Shown in pieces: positions 12,211-25,339 of a DNA stretch of 64,000 bases. Under the pieces are notes generated by a model, which was not told where the DNA came from, did no database searches, and worked only from the letters and a program-made list of their open reading frames with translations. The stretch spans positions 20,553,107-20,617,106 of the forward strand of contig NC_084802.1 in assembly GCF_963169125.1 (NCBI RefSeq). Reading direction: 5' to 3'. The translations under genes and the position numbers were made by a program. The DNA is from Humulus lupulus. Its lineage: Eukaryota > Streptophyta > Magnoliopsida > Rosales > Cannabaceae. Within the stretch, counting starts at the first letter, position 1, and each line of letters starts with the position of its first letter.

Positions 12211-12375
12211 GTCATTAATCTCTGCATACATTAATTGTTGTGTGGGACTATGTGTATTTTTATATTATATGTGATATATATTTGAATGGGTGGAAGTTTA
12301 TATTGATGATGATAGATTCTTAAGGGTTGTTTATACTTGTGCTTTTAGGTTTAGGAATTGTTCTTAAAATTTCTA

Positions 12376-12500
12376 GATGAAAAAATGTAAGCCATTTTTT
12401 GGGGCATAGAAATTTTGTAATTTTTCTTTTAAAATTATGAGATGAAAAAATGTAAGCCATTTTTTGGGGCATAGGAATTTTGTAATTTTTCTACTAAATT
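12376..12500 (+). repeat. 65-bp direct repeat in the A leader
   Basis: Two copies start at 12376 and 12441, both GATGAAAAAATGTAAGCCAT and on through TTTTGTAATTTTTC, with very few differences. A local tandem duplication in non-coding DNA. Confidence 0.75.
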
Positions 12501-12514
12501 TGTGGATAACATTC

Positions 12515-12880
12515 TGAGATGGCCCGAGCCCCGAGCATGAACCCCAAGGCCCGAGCCGTGCCCCTGCACCCATGCACGCCTGCGCCCAGTCGTGCCTGCA
12601 CTCCATGTTATGCGCGGCCTGGACCCACGACCGTGCCCACCTACGCCCAGTCGTGCCCTGCACCCCATGTCACGCGCTGCTTGCACCCGAGCCCTGTGCC
12701 TGCAACCACAACCGTATCCGCCTGCACCAACTGCGCCCTTGCACCCCTGCGCCCACGCTGTGCCGCACGCCTAGGCCAGTAGCTCCCCTGCACCCTGTCG
12801 TGCACCCCGACCAGCTCCACCCCCGAGCTGTGCGGCCTCCACCGCCGAACCCTCTTGCCACCGCCCATAATGATGACACA
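12515..12880. other. GC-rich island in the A leader
   Basis: About 360 bp rich in C, with many CCTGCACC, CGTGCC and CCCGAGCC words, sits in DNA that is otherwise strongly AT-rich. All six frames are partly open because stop codons are rare in such sequence; none resembles a known protein. Base use is unlike the rest of A, so it may be a simple-sequence expansion or a small insertion, but no duplicated flank was seen. Confidence 0.5.
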
Positions 12881-14399
12881 CCTAGGGTTTGTGTTATACA
12901 AACCCTAATGTGTTGTTACCAAAATTATTTTAATTATTCATTTAATTAAAAATCTGAAATTGAATTAAAATGGTTTTAATTTGGAAATTTCAATAATTGA
13001 AATAATATTGATTATTTTCCTTAATTAAAAATGTTTTAATTATTCTCTTCTATAATTAAATTTTTTTAATTAAAATATCCAAAATTATTCTGAATTTTAA
13101 TTTATTAAAATTACATTGTTTAATTTTATTTTTGAATTAAATTACCCAAATTCAAATTGGGCCTTAGAAACTATTGGAGTGTTAAAACCCAAAGTTTAAT
13201 TATTTTAATAGGTTGTTAAAATAATTAAAAAGTTGTACAATTCAAAATGGATATGGAAAATGTTGGCATTAGCTCAACAAGACTGCATCTCAAGGTTCGA
13301 GATCAATGTGCTCTTCATCAGGCCTTAGATAGTCTAGGTACATTTTTATGTATTTTTTGCAAGTGTTGTAATTTTTCTAGAAATACCCAAAAGTTACCAA
13401 CCCGCTTTTATTTACTTATTATAAATTTTTGAATATGATTAAAGTGTTTAATATTTTTTCATGCATTATAACATGTCATTCATATACCCACATAGTATGC
13501 ACTTAACATGCATTGCATTCGTGTAGAAACATAAACATCCTATATTTTATTATATGTTTATATATGATAGTTCATATAATAATAAACTTAGTCTTAATTA
13601 GTTAAGATGGTAAATCAAAATTAAAGTTATTTAATTTATTATTTTAATAAAAAGTATTTTATTAAAATAAAAACGATATTCTCTTAATTAAAGCAAAATT
13701 AATAAAAGAGTTAAGGGCACAATTTTTTTTTTGTTGCTTAATTGAATTAGTAATTATTAGAATATCATTTGGTAAAAATAATTAAATTTATTTTTACAAC
13801 TAAATTTAAAAATATTGATTTTGTGAAAAACATATTTTTCCAAAATAGTGAGTGGAAGAGGGAGTTATGACAATAAGTCTCATGATCTTTATTATTGGTT
13901 GAACACCGAGAGGCATAGGAAGGGCCTCGTGTCGCCTTCGTTTGCGGCCTCCCTAAGAAAAGAGTTCCGAATATGTTTATTTTATCTCAAGGTTGACTTC
14001 TCTTATGAGAATATAATTAGTGATGTATTTCAAGTTTGACTGACCCTAAGGAACACTCTTGAGTTAAGTCATTAATTGAAAATAATGGGTTACACTCCAA
14101 AGGTGTATCTAGGACATCTTGACTAAACTAGCGGTAGTTCATAAGTCAAAAGAGAAAAAAACATTTTTAAGTTTTTACTTATGAAATTGAGATTTGACTC
14201 AAAATTGATTTGGAGTTAGTCTGACCTACCCCAAGGCTAGTCCATTAATTTTTAAATTAATTTATCGTGGATTAGTATATAATTTTTATGTGTTTTTTAT
14301 ATGTTGCATTCATGCATCATGTTTACTTTTCCAAATAAAAATATGGTATTAATTATATGTTTTAATTCATTATATTTTATTTATTAATTTCCAGCAACA
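12881..14399. other. Non-coding leader of A
   Basis: AT-rich sequence with short open stretches (13247-13432 and 13848-14039) that I do not recognise. It lies between the primer-binding site and the gag-like ORF, where untranslated leader is expected. The end has a pyrimidine-rich run and CAG just before the gag ATG. Confidence 0.4.
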
Positions 14400-14816
14400 A
14401 TGGTTAATTCTCTTAATCCTGATCAAGTACTTGAAAACTTGAGAATTCAAATACAACTCATTGATAAACTCTTGGAAATGATTCCATTTAGTCTTAACTG
14501 CATAAGAAGATGGTGTGAAGGGATTCACATTGTCTTTGGAACACAAACCTTGTACGGAGCGATCTATGATCTACGTGAAGAGGTTCAAGGCTTTTCATCC
14601 AGCTTTTACGATCATGAAAAATATGGTGAATGGATGAGATTGAATCACCTGACACGTCAATGCTTGTTATCGACCATGCATGGCGACATTAAAGGAAAAT
14701 ATATGGTTATTGAAACTACATACGAGATGTGGGCCTTGATAAAGAGTGATGCTCTGGCACATGCTCAATTTTTGAAATATGGGGTAAATTCGATTTTCTC
14801 AAAAACTCTTATTTAA
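14400..14816 (+). CDS. Copia-like gag N-terminal fragment
   Basis: A 138-codon frame starting ATGGTTAATTCT, preceded by TTAATTTCCAGCAACA, which could also be a splice acceptor. The part around residues 80-120 (EWMRLNHLTRQCLLSTMHGD, then YEMWALIKSDA) has the pattern of plant Copia gag of the UBN2 type: a short domain with Trp, a conserved Leu-rich helix and a later Trp. It would form the capsid-like particle. It ends much sooner than a normal gag (often 250-400 residues) and has no zinc knuckle. It sits in the right place, after the leader of A. The assignment is by general pattern and is moderate. Confidence 0.5.
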   Translation: MVNSLNPDQVLENLRIQIQLIDKLLEMIPFSLNCIRRWCEGIHIVFGTQTLYGAIYDLREEVQGFSSSFYDHEKYGEWMRLNHLTRQCLLSTMHGDIKGKYMVIETTYEMWALIKSDALAHAQFLKYGVNSIFSKTLI

Positions 14817-16500
14817 TATTTTGAAAGGTTGATTCAAAATTATTTCGCTAAAATTATTTTTCATTTGTTCTTGTCTTCAGGGATGCAAAAATCTTCTGAG
14901 AAAAATAGTAATTGCATTGAAACCAAAGTGAAGAAGAAATGATGAAGACGATTGAATAAAGAAAATACTAGTTTAGAAATTTATTTTGTTTATTTTAAAA
15001 ATAATTTAAATTTTTGTCATTTTGAAATAGTTGATTTTCATTATGTAAGAAACTAATAAGTTCTTTCTTTAAATTAGTTCTAGAATTCTTTCTAGAAGTC
15101 GCTTCGCTTTTCTTTTATTCGATACAATTCTATAATACTATATTTTAGATTCCTTTATTTGATGAGTGAACAAATTTGATATTTCTTTTGAATAATAAAT
15201 TCAGTTGTTATTTTTTAAATATATTTTTCCACCTATTTCATCAATGAGTATAAATGATAATTATGAATTATTCATTATTGTGCAAATCATAGATTTAATA
15301 AATAAGACATATTATTCCAACCACAATTAATTGAAACATATATGTGAATTATTTTTTAGATTTGTTTGTAATTAATTAAACACATAAAACAAATAAAAGA
15401 CAGTCCTTTATTAGAGCCATTCCTTGGTTCTCTTCATGTTTATATAGTCTATTAATTAAAGTTAACCAAAAGACCTTTCTCTAATAAAGGCTCAAAAATC
15501 ACAATAAATTGAAAATTTTCCATGAAGTCAATTAGTGAAACAATTTAATAATCATAAAACATTACAAAAGTGTTTGTATCTCTTAAATGTTACTTTAATG
15601 AAGCATGATTATTATAATCACTGTATTTTTCTAGTTAAATTGTACTAGAAATAATGACTATAAGTCAAGTAAGCAAGTTACTGATAATTAACAATGATGA
15701 AACCAAAGAATATCACAAATTATTTAAAAGCATTATTGTAGTGGGAGCGTTAGTTAGTAACAACTCCGTTACAAAAGTAAAGTTTAGTTGGTTGTGTGTA
15801 ACACAATCCAACTATATTTCATTCACGTACTAGTATGTAATGAAATGTTTTAACAGAAAACAATGGTTGAAATACCATGAATCTAGAAATGATATTTAGA
15901 ATTCCTATGACATCTGGATTCTTGAACATCCAACTAAAGTTCATTAAACTTTAGTTTGAAACAGGATATTCAAGATGAAGAGGAGAACAGAGAAAAGTAC
16001 ATACTTTTTAAAGTAAGGTTAATAACCTAAGGCTATAAACAGAAAGAATAATTTATTACTCGAATAAATACCTTCTACTGTAACCAAGCTTAAATCTGTT
16101 TACATACTCTTATCCATTGCTTTATGCATGGATTATGTGATTAATTTAAATTGATGTCTAAGTAGTCTTTACTGAATGGCTGACATGACGAAACCGTTTG
16201 AAGATCTCGACCAGAAAGATTATGTTGTCATTCTTATCTTAATATTGATAACGTTCTAATTATTTGGAATGATATAGAGAAATTATCAATAGAAAAGAAA
16301 TGGTTAGCTGAACATTTCTAAATATTAGATTTAGAAAAGCCAAACATGTTCTATACATTCAAGTCTATAGAGATTGAAAGAACAATCTTTTGGCGCACGA
16401 CTTATATGGATAAAAAGCTTAAATATTTTAGTTTACAAAAAACCAAGAAAGGATTTTTGCCTTCCAAGTCAGGAGGATGTATTATCTAAATAATAATGTT
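14817..16500. other. Non-coding or unrecognisable interior of A
   Basis: AT-rich with stops in all frames. It should hold the rest of gag, protease, integrase and reverse transcriptase, but I can see no motif of these. Probably deleted or mutated beyond recognition. Weak Copia-like words begin near 16180. Confidence 0.45.
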
Positions 16501-16539
16501 CATTTATTCTTTTATTAGAAAAGAAGGACATGAGACAAT

Positions 16540-17100
16540 ATTCCTACAACTCAGTAATGGGCTGTTTAATGTATCGAATGTTATGTCTACGAATTAACAT
16601 TTGTTAAACGACAGGAATAGTCAGCAATTTTCAATCCAATGATGGATTGAGTCATTAAATAATTATAAAGACTTAATTTTTTGAGTATCTTGAATATAAT
16701 GGAGATTATATGTTTATGTATTTAGGCAGTGACCTAAAATTCCAAAGGATGAACTGATTTTAAACTAGATAAAAATCTTCAAAGATTGATATCAGAATCA
16801 TTTTCCATAACTGTGGAGGAAACACACTAATATGGAAATGTATTGGACAATTCAGAATTGTATGTTTCACCATAGAATCCAAAATGTAACAACTACGAGT
16901 AGTTAAATAGCCTATTTGATTTAGTTGAGTCTTTGCCATTTTGGAAAGGGTTTCAGACTTGAATAAATGACTAGTATCTCGTTGCGAATGCAATGGAGAT
17001 ATAACTATTATAGAAGAACTAGAAATCATGAGAAGGTAAAGCACATGAAATGAAGTATCATTTAATTCAAGGCAATTTTACATAATTGGTGTAATGATCT
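16540..17100 (+). pseudogene. Copia pol remnant (reverse transcriptase end / RNase H)
   Basis: Reading near 16545 gives YNSVMGCLMYRMLC, which matches the Copia motif usually written as Y..vVGsLmYam.cTRPDI. Further on, GIVSNFQSNDG and YLGSDLKFQ fit the next conserved blocks of Copia pol. Many stops and frame changes break it. It lies just before the polypurine tract of A, the place where pol normally ends. This supports assignment of A to the Copia superfamily. Confidence 0.6.
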
Positions 17101-17202
17101 TAAAGATAGCTTCAAAATTGTTTACGAAGATTTTTTTAGACAAATTCGTTCAGGGTAATGTGAGTGACACGTTGAGAGAGATGCCTCAATTTGTTTTAGG
17201 AC

Positions 17203-17213
17203 AAGTGGGAGAT
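17203..17213 (+). promoter_or_regulatory. Polypurine tract of A
   Basis: AAGTGGGAGAT immediately before the 3' LTR is the usual plant Copia form and marks the start of plus-strand DNA synthesis. Confidence 0.75.
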
Positions 17214-20200
17214 TGTTGCGAATAGTGCGCTTAAAGCAATTATAATTGACAAATGTTTTAAATGAAATAAATAATTGAATTAAATTATTATATATATACT
17301 ATGTCCGATATTATGTTGATAATATTAAGTAAATATCAGAAAATTCCAAAGTTTATCTATGTGGTCTTAATCTCATATTGGTATAAGAGGATCGAGATTA
17401 AGATGATAAACTTGAAACAGTTCGCAGCAAAATAAAATTATGGAATCTTTAGATTAATTACTACTAGTACGGTTCGCCAGTATTATGAATACAAGTGACC
17501 TAGATCCGGGTCACTAGTATAGTATGACACTTTAGTGACGGTACTTAATATATAGTGATATATAGAACTGAATCAGGTGTGATTTTTTAATACTTGTTTA
17601 AACACTGTTTCATAGTATAAATCAAACACATCAAACGATGATCATATACACGATGATCTTAATCCTGAGGTTACTTTGAACTCCTATATATGTCATCTGA
17701 TCCTTTGATTCATGCATTAAGGTTTCTTAGAATGATCAGGCTAAGAAAAACTATTTTGGGGACTCAATGATATATATATGGCTGGGGACATAGTTTAACA
17801 GATATGGAATCTATACCTTCTTATAGATTGAATAATGGTACCCTATTGGGTTGACTTTTGGAATTGAAAAGGTTATGAGCGTTCATGTCACAAACTTGTT
17901 GTGACACAACCTATACTAGTAAAGCCAATGGTACACTAGGAACAAGATATAGTTAAATGGGTAAAACGGTAATTATATTCCCTTTTAATTATGAACCATT
18001 AATAGAGGATTAACGTTGTATGTAATGATTATATTAATTGACACTTTATTCTTTAATAAATTACTCTGTAAATATATGTCTATAATTATCAAGAGTTCAA
18101 TATCATATTTATAGTGGAGTAATCATGAGATTAATAAATATGATTATTAAATCAAAGAACTTTGATTAATAATCTAATATTTATTGGAGCTTGATATTAT
18201 AGGTCCATAAGTCCCCAGGGTGGCTCTATCAACACTAGATCAAGGTAAGAGTTGATACAAGGGTAAGACTGTAATTTGGAAATTTGAAAAGAATTTTATT
18301 CTTCGGGTCAAATATACCATTATATGATAATTGAGGTTGAATAATTGATTTGGAATTAATTATTAAATTTTTGAAAATATGTTTATTATTTTAAATATAA
18401 AATTTCGAAATATATATATAAATAAATAAAATTTTGAAATTAATTATTTTATTTGAGTGGGAGAAAATAAAATTGGTAAGTCAAAATAGTTTTTGATTTA
18501 TTGATTTTTAAAATGTGATGATAATGATGATCATCAATTTGAATTTTAGATTTTGAATTTAAAAGTTAAATTTTAAAATATAGTTGTGATATTTTCCTTG
18601 AAAAGATAATACCATATTTTGTGGGAATGATTGATTTTAATTAAATAAATAAATAAAAGAAAAATACAATATCCCTGAAAAGGGAATACTACTACACGCA
18701 TGACACAGTCCAGGGATTGTGCCATGTGTGCAAGACAGTATAGATAAAGTATCAATATTGTTTTATTTTATTTATTCAATTAATTAATAATTTGAAAATA
18801 GATTTTTTTCAAATTTGGTGTTTAACGCCCAAATCGTGACAACCACTAAACAATGGTGTTAGTATAATCAGGCGGTCGATTCACAAGGAGGTAACCTAAA
18901 ATCAAAAGATTAGTAGAAAATAACACAAAAAGTTAGTAACAAGAAATAAAAAAAAATTGTAAATGAAAAGAGGTTTGAGATTTTGGTATTGTCTTTTTGA
19001 TGAGGTGATAAAATGAGATAAGTGAAGTAAAAGTAAGGATAATCAAGAGTGTAAGAAATAGAAATGATTAAAGAATCATCCATATGCTTGTTTAGTTACT
19101 TAGTTACTTGATTTACAAAAATACACAAGTAAATAGTTTACATCCCAACATTTACTTGGAAAATCTAACATTAAAGTCCATATTTTTTCTAACAAAAGTC
19201 CATTTGAGTTATCAAGTTCTTTACTTTAAAAGCACAATGTTAATCTTATGAAAAATCTAAAAATGACAAAATAACCAAGGGCAATAATGCAATAGAAGAT
19301 TAGACATAAAATTATGTATCAATATTATTTTTACTAATTAGAAGCACATAGAAAGAGCATGACTAATCCTATATACTATTAGCATAAGTAAATAAAGATA
19401 ACAAAATAGAGATAGGGATGAAAGAACAAAAATTACTCAAATAGATTACATTAAGAACATAGTAACTAAAAGTAGCAAAATAACATCACTAGCATATGGA
19501 ATCATCCCTAACTTTCCTATGAAGATTAGGCTATTATGCTCATGATTCTCACAAAATTATAAGAAGAAAATATGAGAAGAAAGTGAGTATAAATTTTGCT
19601 ATAGTTTCTTTACTCTCAAAATTACATACTAATTGTGAAGAAATAATCCCTATTTATAGAGGGAGAAAATGACTAAAAAGAAATTAAACAACAAAATGGG
19701 GTTTACAAAATAAATCTGAAACATTAATAATAAAATATGATTTTGAAAAATCAAATCTTATTATTAATATTAACCTAGCTATTTTGGTATATGGTCATTT
19801 TTCCTTTTTTCTAAAATACCACAAAAACATGAGCTTTAAAGCTCAAAATGGTAATGTGCAAAACCCAATACCCAAAAAACATGGGTTGAAGGTGGCTGGT
19901 GGTACAAGAGGGTTTTGACCCATTCCCAGCCAATGGGGAGGTGCCACATGGCAGCTGGCTAGGAGGAGGTACCAAATGTGGTAGGCTTGGATGTGCGTTG
20001 GGCTTGGAGGGTTACATTGGGCCTTCAGAGTTGATGAGGGAGGCTGAAAGAGGTGTTGGGCCTGCTGGGTTGCTTGGGAGAGGCTGGCTTTGGGCCTTGG
20101 GAAAGCTGGGCTGTTGGAGGCTAGGAGCTTCATTTGGGCCGCTGGAGCTGAATGGCCGGTGGGGCGGACAGGTGGCGCAAGGAGGCATCAGCATCAGGCG

Positions 20201-21164
20201 GCTCGCGGCTCGGCTCGGCCGGTGGCTGGCTTCGGCTTGGTGGCTGAGCTTGGGCCAACGAGCTTCTCCTTCAGTTGGGTCATTGGGAGTGCTGAAACAA
20301 AACAACATATTACTTTTAAAAATACCATTTTTTTTAAATTTAATTCTTTTCTCTTTTCCCTTTTTCTTTTCTTTTGCTTTTATTAATGTCAAAATACAAC
20401 ATACTTTATATAAATTAAATTAAAATTAATATTTTCCATTAAAGAAATATATCAAAATAATTTTAAGAAAATATTAATTAAAACTTAATTTTATTTAAAC
20501 TTTAAGCTTAGTAAAATGTTATTTTTAAGTACTAATCATTTGGTAAGTTAGAAATTACCTAAATCAATTTCTATCATTATTATTATTAGGAATAATAAAG
20601 TAATATATAATCTCTAATATATATATATATATATATATTATGTGACAAGAAAAGAAAAAAAAAGAGTAAGTATTCAAAAAAAGTTTTAGAATTTGTTAGA
20701 CAAGAAATTGTCATCTTCTTCTTTTATTCTAACATTTCTCAAGCCATAATACAAGTTTTATTGTTAAGATTAAACTTGTGATTTTTAAATTAATCTTGTT
20801 TTCTCTATGTGCCCACACACATCTTGAGGTGTAAAGAACACTCTCGAATATCGTGGTTTGAGTACTCAAAGCCTTGGATAGGAAGATCGTTATATATATG
20901 AAAAGACTCAAGGACGCTTGATAGGCTTCAAGAGGTAAATATTTGTGCTCTTGAATATTTGTATACATGTGCATATGATATATATATATAAGTATGTGTA
21001 TAACTATATATATGTTGCATGATTAATGATATTGCATATTGATGTTTCCTGCCTGGATATTTTCTTAAACATATAATCTGTTTATATGATAGATGGATTT
21101 TTTTTTTTTTACCAAAACTGGGCCCACCACGCCATTTTGTTGTGCACTCTGATCGTTTTTCCAA
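17214..21164 (+). repeat. 3' LTR of A
   Basis: Begins TGTTGCGAATAGTGC after the polypurine tract and aligns with 5844-12194. It lacks the Harbinger insertion (site near 20620-20645) but has its own insertion at 18819-20538. The last bases are CCAA followed by the AAGAG flank, where the 5' copy ends CCAACA. Confidence 0.85.
18819..20538 (+). mobile_element. Solo LTR nested in the 3' LTR of A
   Basis: Starts TGTTTAACGCCCAAATC, ends AGTACTAATCA, and is flanked by a perfect 5-bp duplication TTTGG (18814-18818 and 20539-20543). The other LTR of A is uninterrupted at this point (near 7430-7440), which proves an insertion. It is 1720 bp long and has no primer-binding site or coding region. A GC-rich part near 19900-20290 gives long open frames on both strands that resemble no known protein. 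The family is not determined. Confidence 0.88.
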
Positions 21165-22585
21165 AAGAGAGAAGGTAGCATGTGAGATGAGGAGCAAGGA
21201 AAAGAGGATCCTTTCCTTATTTGATCTTGGTCATCTTTTATTGTTTTGAATTTGAAGAAAATAAAATAATTGAAAGAGAATTATGGGATTTGATTATTAT
21301 GGGTTGTCTTTGGTTATATTTTGAATTAAGTAAAATTAGAAAATTAAATTGGGAAATGGTGGTGTGAAAGGCCATGCATGGCCGAGTAGGAGAGAGATAG
21401 GGGACGACCAAGAGGGAAGAGGAGAGGGGTCTAGTTTCCATTTTTGGATTTTTGACTTATCCCTTTGATTTCTCAACTTAATTCTAATGTGATATCTAGG
21501 AAAAAACCAAGGGGAATTAAACGAGAAACTTACCCTTTTTCCCATTGCATTGTGGATAGCCTCTAGGTCAAATATATAGGAAAGTTTGAAGTTTGAAAGC
21601 TCCAAAAGGACGGGCTGGCCGACTGCATCTAGAGGGAGAAAGAGAGTGTGTGAGAAGAGAGAGAAAGTGAGAGAGTGAATGCGTCGGAAAAGAAGAAGAA
21701 GAAGAAGAAGAAGGGAAGGGTGGTTCTAATATAGGTTTGTATTCTTGTTTTTCCTCAGTGATTGATTCTCTAATTCATCTCCTCACGTTCTTGATTACTA
21801 AGTTTTAGTTGTTATTTTATTTCTTTCTTTGTTGTGATTTTTGAAACCCTGGGTGCATCAAAGAGGGTGACCATGGTTATTTTTGAGTTCTTTAATTTCT
21901 ATCAAATGATGTAATGGAACCTCATTTGATCTCTTTGGACATAATCTTGGTGTATTATTTTATTGGTTGATTGGTTTATGTTCTTTTATATGTTTGTAAA
22001 TTGTTTTCTATCTTGTAATCCATAGAAATATGAAAAGAGATATGCATGTGGGTTATGTATGAGTAGTTTCTTATAAATGATTTGCTATGAAAATGTGTAT
22101 TCTTGTATGAGGCCTAGGCGTGTGTGACTCTATGGTTGGGTGTGTGTGTGTGTTTGGGCATGTATGGGTGTGTAGGCAAGCATGAGGAAATTTTGGGTAT
22201 GTATGATGTATGAGTTTGATGAGGTCTGTGTGGGGATCTTATGTTTATAATGCTATGGGTATTTTGATTCTAAGGAATTATTTATGAGTATGCAAAGTTG
22301 ATGATAGACACATGCTAGGAATATAGTTTTGTACTTGTTGTTGTTGAGCATGATGGTTGTAGTATCCAAGGTTACTTTTCTCTTAGACCTCTTTATTTTT
22401 GTGATTGTAGGTTGTCTTACTTTTATAGAATAGATTTAGCTTGCGTTGTGGTGATAGAATAAGGTTTTTTTTTTTTAGTAGTTATGATTATTATAGTATA
22501 GTTTAGGTTTATGATATTAGTAGCCTTGTTTGTGGAAAATGGGGTGATTGCATAAGAATAAATTAATTATAGTATTATTAAAAAG
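21165..22585. other. V piece between A and U
   Basis: No gene. It holds a purine-rich run (GAGAGAG and GAAGAAGAAG, 21640-21720) followed by T-rich leader-like DNA, then GTGTGTGT near 22140. The purine-rich stretch and following T-rich DNA look like the untranslated leader region of a long LTR. Confidence 0.4.
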
Positions 22586-24144
22586 TGTTATGGATCGAGT
22601 CTACATAAAGCCCAAAAGCCCAATAATATTTTGGGCTTAGTAAATTCGAAATCAGCCTAGTGAATTAGAGCTTGTTATTAGTCAAGATATTTGTGGATTA
22701 GGTTGTTATTTAGATAATTAAATAGAGTTTTCGTAACTTTAGGATACTGTAACTTCTGACCTATTTTTGACCAAGTTATATTATGATTTTGGAAAAATAG
22801 TATTTCTAGAAAGTTGTAGATAATTGAATTAGCTTCCTAACGGTATAAAGATTATTTAAATCAGACTTCTACAGCTCCAGTTATATTGATTTTACTATAA
22901 GTGAGTTTAGAGTTACGAGATTTAGGAAGTTAGAAGTTCGGATTTTTTTTTCCTAGGTAGTTTTTTATGTTAGATTATTCCTCAATTATTTAATAAAAAT
23001 ATTAATAAGATAATATAGAGATATTTTCGATAGAGGTTAGGATTCAATTTTATATAAATTTAAATTTGAATTATATTTAGAATTGAATTAGGATTTTTCT
23101 TTTGAGAGCCTATAAATAGAGCTTATTCCTTCTCTTTTTTTTTCATTCACTATTGCTCCTCTTGAGACCCTCACGCTCTCTCTCCCTGACTAAGGTTATC
23201 TTTCTTATTGTCAAAACCCTACAAGCAAGCATTTAAGGATCTAGAGTTTTCTTCAAGATCAAGGTTGAGGTATAAGTTAAGTTTGGATTGTGTTTGAGTT
23301 TTAGATTTATTAGTTTATGTTTTAATAATGATATTATGTTTATGAAATATGGTTTTAAGAGGGATTAGCATATAAAAGACTCAAGTATAGTTTCTATGCA
23401 CCACACTCAAGGTAAGGGAAATTAGGTAGTGTAGATGTTAGATCTACTATTTTATATGGCTAACATTTCAAGTACATGGAAACGGTAAGGGTGGAGCACT
23501 AGCGCTCTATTTTAGGCCATGGAGGCATTGTGGTATAATGGACTATGGAGATGTCCAACCATTATAGCTCTTATTTGTTTATTTGAATGTCCTGATTTTT
23601 TATTTATATGTTTATGATGTGTTTATGACTAATGTTATGATTAGAGGATATAATTTATGATGTACATCTGTGTGTGATTTTTGGTGTGACTGTGATATAG
23701 GATAGACTGTGATTTTAAATTCTATTATGATTCTAGAATTGCGTGTGAATTTATTTGTTATGAGATTATAATTGATTTATGTATGATTTATTGTGTATTT
23801 TCCTTACTGGGCTTAGAAGCTCATTCCTTTCTTTTATTTTTGCAGATTAAGGTAACCTTAGATGATTAGTGGCGAGCGTCTTCTCGATAGCAAGACTGGT
23901 GTGAATATGTGGGGGCCGTATAGCCGCGTGTTATTTTTCTTGGGAAATTATGAACTTTATGATTAAATGTTGTCTAGTTTTATTTTTATTTTATTGTAAA
24001 GATTATTATTTATTTTTTTCTTAATACTCAGGTTATATATTTTTTAAATTATCAATAAAGAAGGCAACACTTTTTACGATTTATTACTTTTATTTTTCAA
24101 CATCTTTATTTCTACAATTATAGTCAAAATTTAGGTTGTTACAA
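22586..24144 (+). mobile_element. LTR-like segment (U)
   Basis: Starts TGTTATGGATCGAGTC and ends AGGTTGTTACA. It has a TATA box (23111-23118) and, near its end, CCTTACTGGGCTTAGAAGCTCATTCC (23801 on), the block common to the X, Y and V LTRs. The length of 1.56 kb and the layout fit an LTR. The flanks (AAAAG and ATGGT) do not match, so either end may be wrong or it may be part of V. Confidence 0.45.
23111..23118 (+). promoter_or_regulatory. TATA box of U
   Basis: TATAAATA followed within 40 bases by a pyrimidine-rich stretch, as at the U3/R border of plant LTRs. Confidence 0.5.
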
Positions 24145-25163
24145 TGGTCTTGGCATATGGCCTTGTTTATCCTTATATGTTTTAATTTTTTTTTTATCTT
24201 GTTGTCACTTGTGATTTTAGAAATATGCTAGGTGGTTTGAAGATTTGATATTGGTATAAAGTCCTTTAAAATGTTAATTAAGTTTTGTGTATATAAAATG
24301 GTTTAGATTCTTGATGCATGATTAGAATTGTTTCTTGGAATGCATGAATTGTATAAACATGCTAAGTGATATTTTTAACAGGATTAAAGGTGAAACTTAG
24401 ATAAATATAAGCTTGCTTTTTTTTTTATTTGACGGTGATGATCAACAATGACCTTAAAAGTAATGCACAAGTTATGTCTCAAACTTATATTTTAGAACTA
24501 ATGAAGTAAAAGATTATTTGTCACACCTTAATAATGTATTTTCTTCAATCAAATGGCAGTGATTTTTTATAAAGTTGTGTAAGAAAACTATACAATATTA
24601 TATGCTTACAAATTTGATTATTTAAAAATTTATATAATAAAATGCTTGCTGGATTTTTTGGTTTCTTGAAAGGAAAGCTTCTTTTAAATAAGAGATATAA
24701 CGTATATGCTCAAATGATTTTAGTCTTAGATTTTATATATGATAAATATAATTTTTTCACACTTTAAATATGTATTTTGCTCATTTATATTTATGCAGTT
24801 TTTATTTATTTATTTACAAAATAATTAAGTAAAATTATTTTCTAAAGGTGACCAAAGAATTCATTTAATAATTATAATAACTACAAAATTTTGTCACATT
24901 CTTTTAATTGTTCTTAAATCATATATGGGATTATTATTTATGCAAATTAAAGCTAAGTAATTATTTTTGTAAATTAAATTTCTGTAATAAAATTTATGAA
25001 TGACAAATATGTGATTTAAAGGAATAATGTAGTAATAATTAAAGTGACAAACTATTTATGATTGCTGAATTTTGGTGAAATTGACATGAAAATGAAGGAA
25101 CGAATAATTCCAACTTCAACGCTAGTTTCAAGAACCGTCCCACGTATGCATGTTATAAGCAGG
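24145..25163. other. V piece before the 474-bp repeats
   Basis: AT-rich DNA without open frames or recognised motifs. Low-complexity T runs occur near 24190 and 24420. Confidence 0.45.
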
Positions 25164-25310
25164 TTTACTTTGACGCTCAAATATATGTTATTTAAATAAA
25201 TCTATGGTTCCTGATTTGAAATCATTGAGAATAACTTGATAGAATTAACATGATTCTTTTATGATTTTACATGACGTTGTTGTATGAATAGAGTTGTGGT
25301 GCAACTTGTG

Positions 25311-25339
25311 CCACGTGTGCATGGCCCATGCACACGTGG
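25311..25339. repeat. Perfect 29-bp palindrome, copy 1
   Basis: Arms CCACGTGTGCATGG and CCATGCACACGTGG around a single C. Each arm contains a G-box core (CACGTG, the bZIP/bHLH site) and a CATGCA (RY-like) word. Confidence 0.9.

Larger units (their letters stand above)
5844..21164 (+). mobile_element. Copia-type LTR retrotransposon (A), decayed
   Basis: Two LTRs bracket a 5 kb interior. The interior opens with a Met-type primer-binding site and closes with a polypurine tract, which gives the plus orientation. AAGAG flanks both ends (5839-5843 and 21165-21169), fitting a 5-bp duplication. Without their own insertions the LTRs are both about 2.2 kb. The interior has a gag-like ORF (14400-14816) and a heavily mutated pol remnant near 16540-17100, so the element cannot move by itself. 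Both LTRs have later insertions: a Harbinger transposon in the 5' copy and a solo LTR in the 3' copy. Confidence 0.85.

Noticed and set aside
12519..12949. Several overlapping Pro/Cys/His-rich frames on both strands
   Set aside because: They come from the GC-rich island of the A leader, where stops are rare. No known motif, and all frames are equally open.
19843..20423. Frames up to 174 codons on both strands
   Set aside because: They lie wholly within a solo LTR and reflect its GC-rich part.
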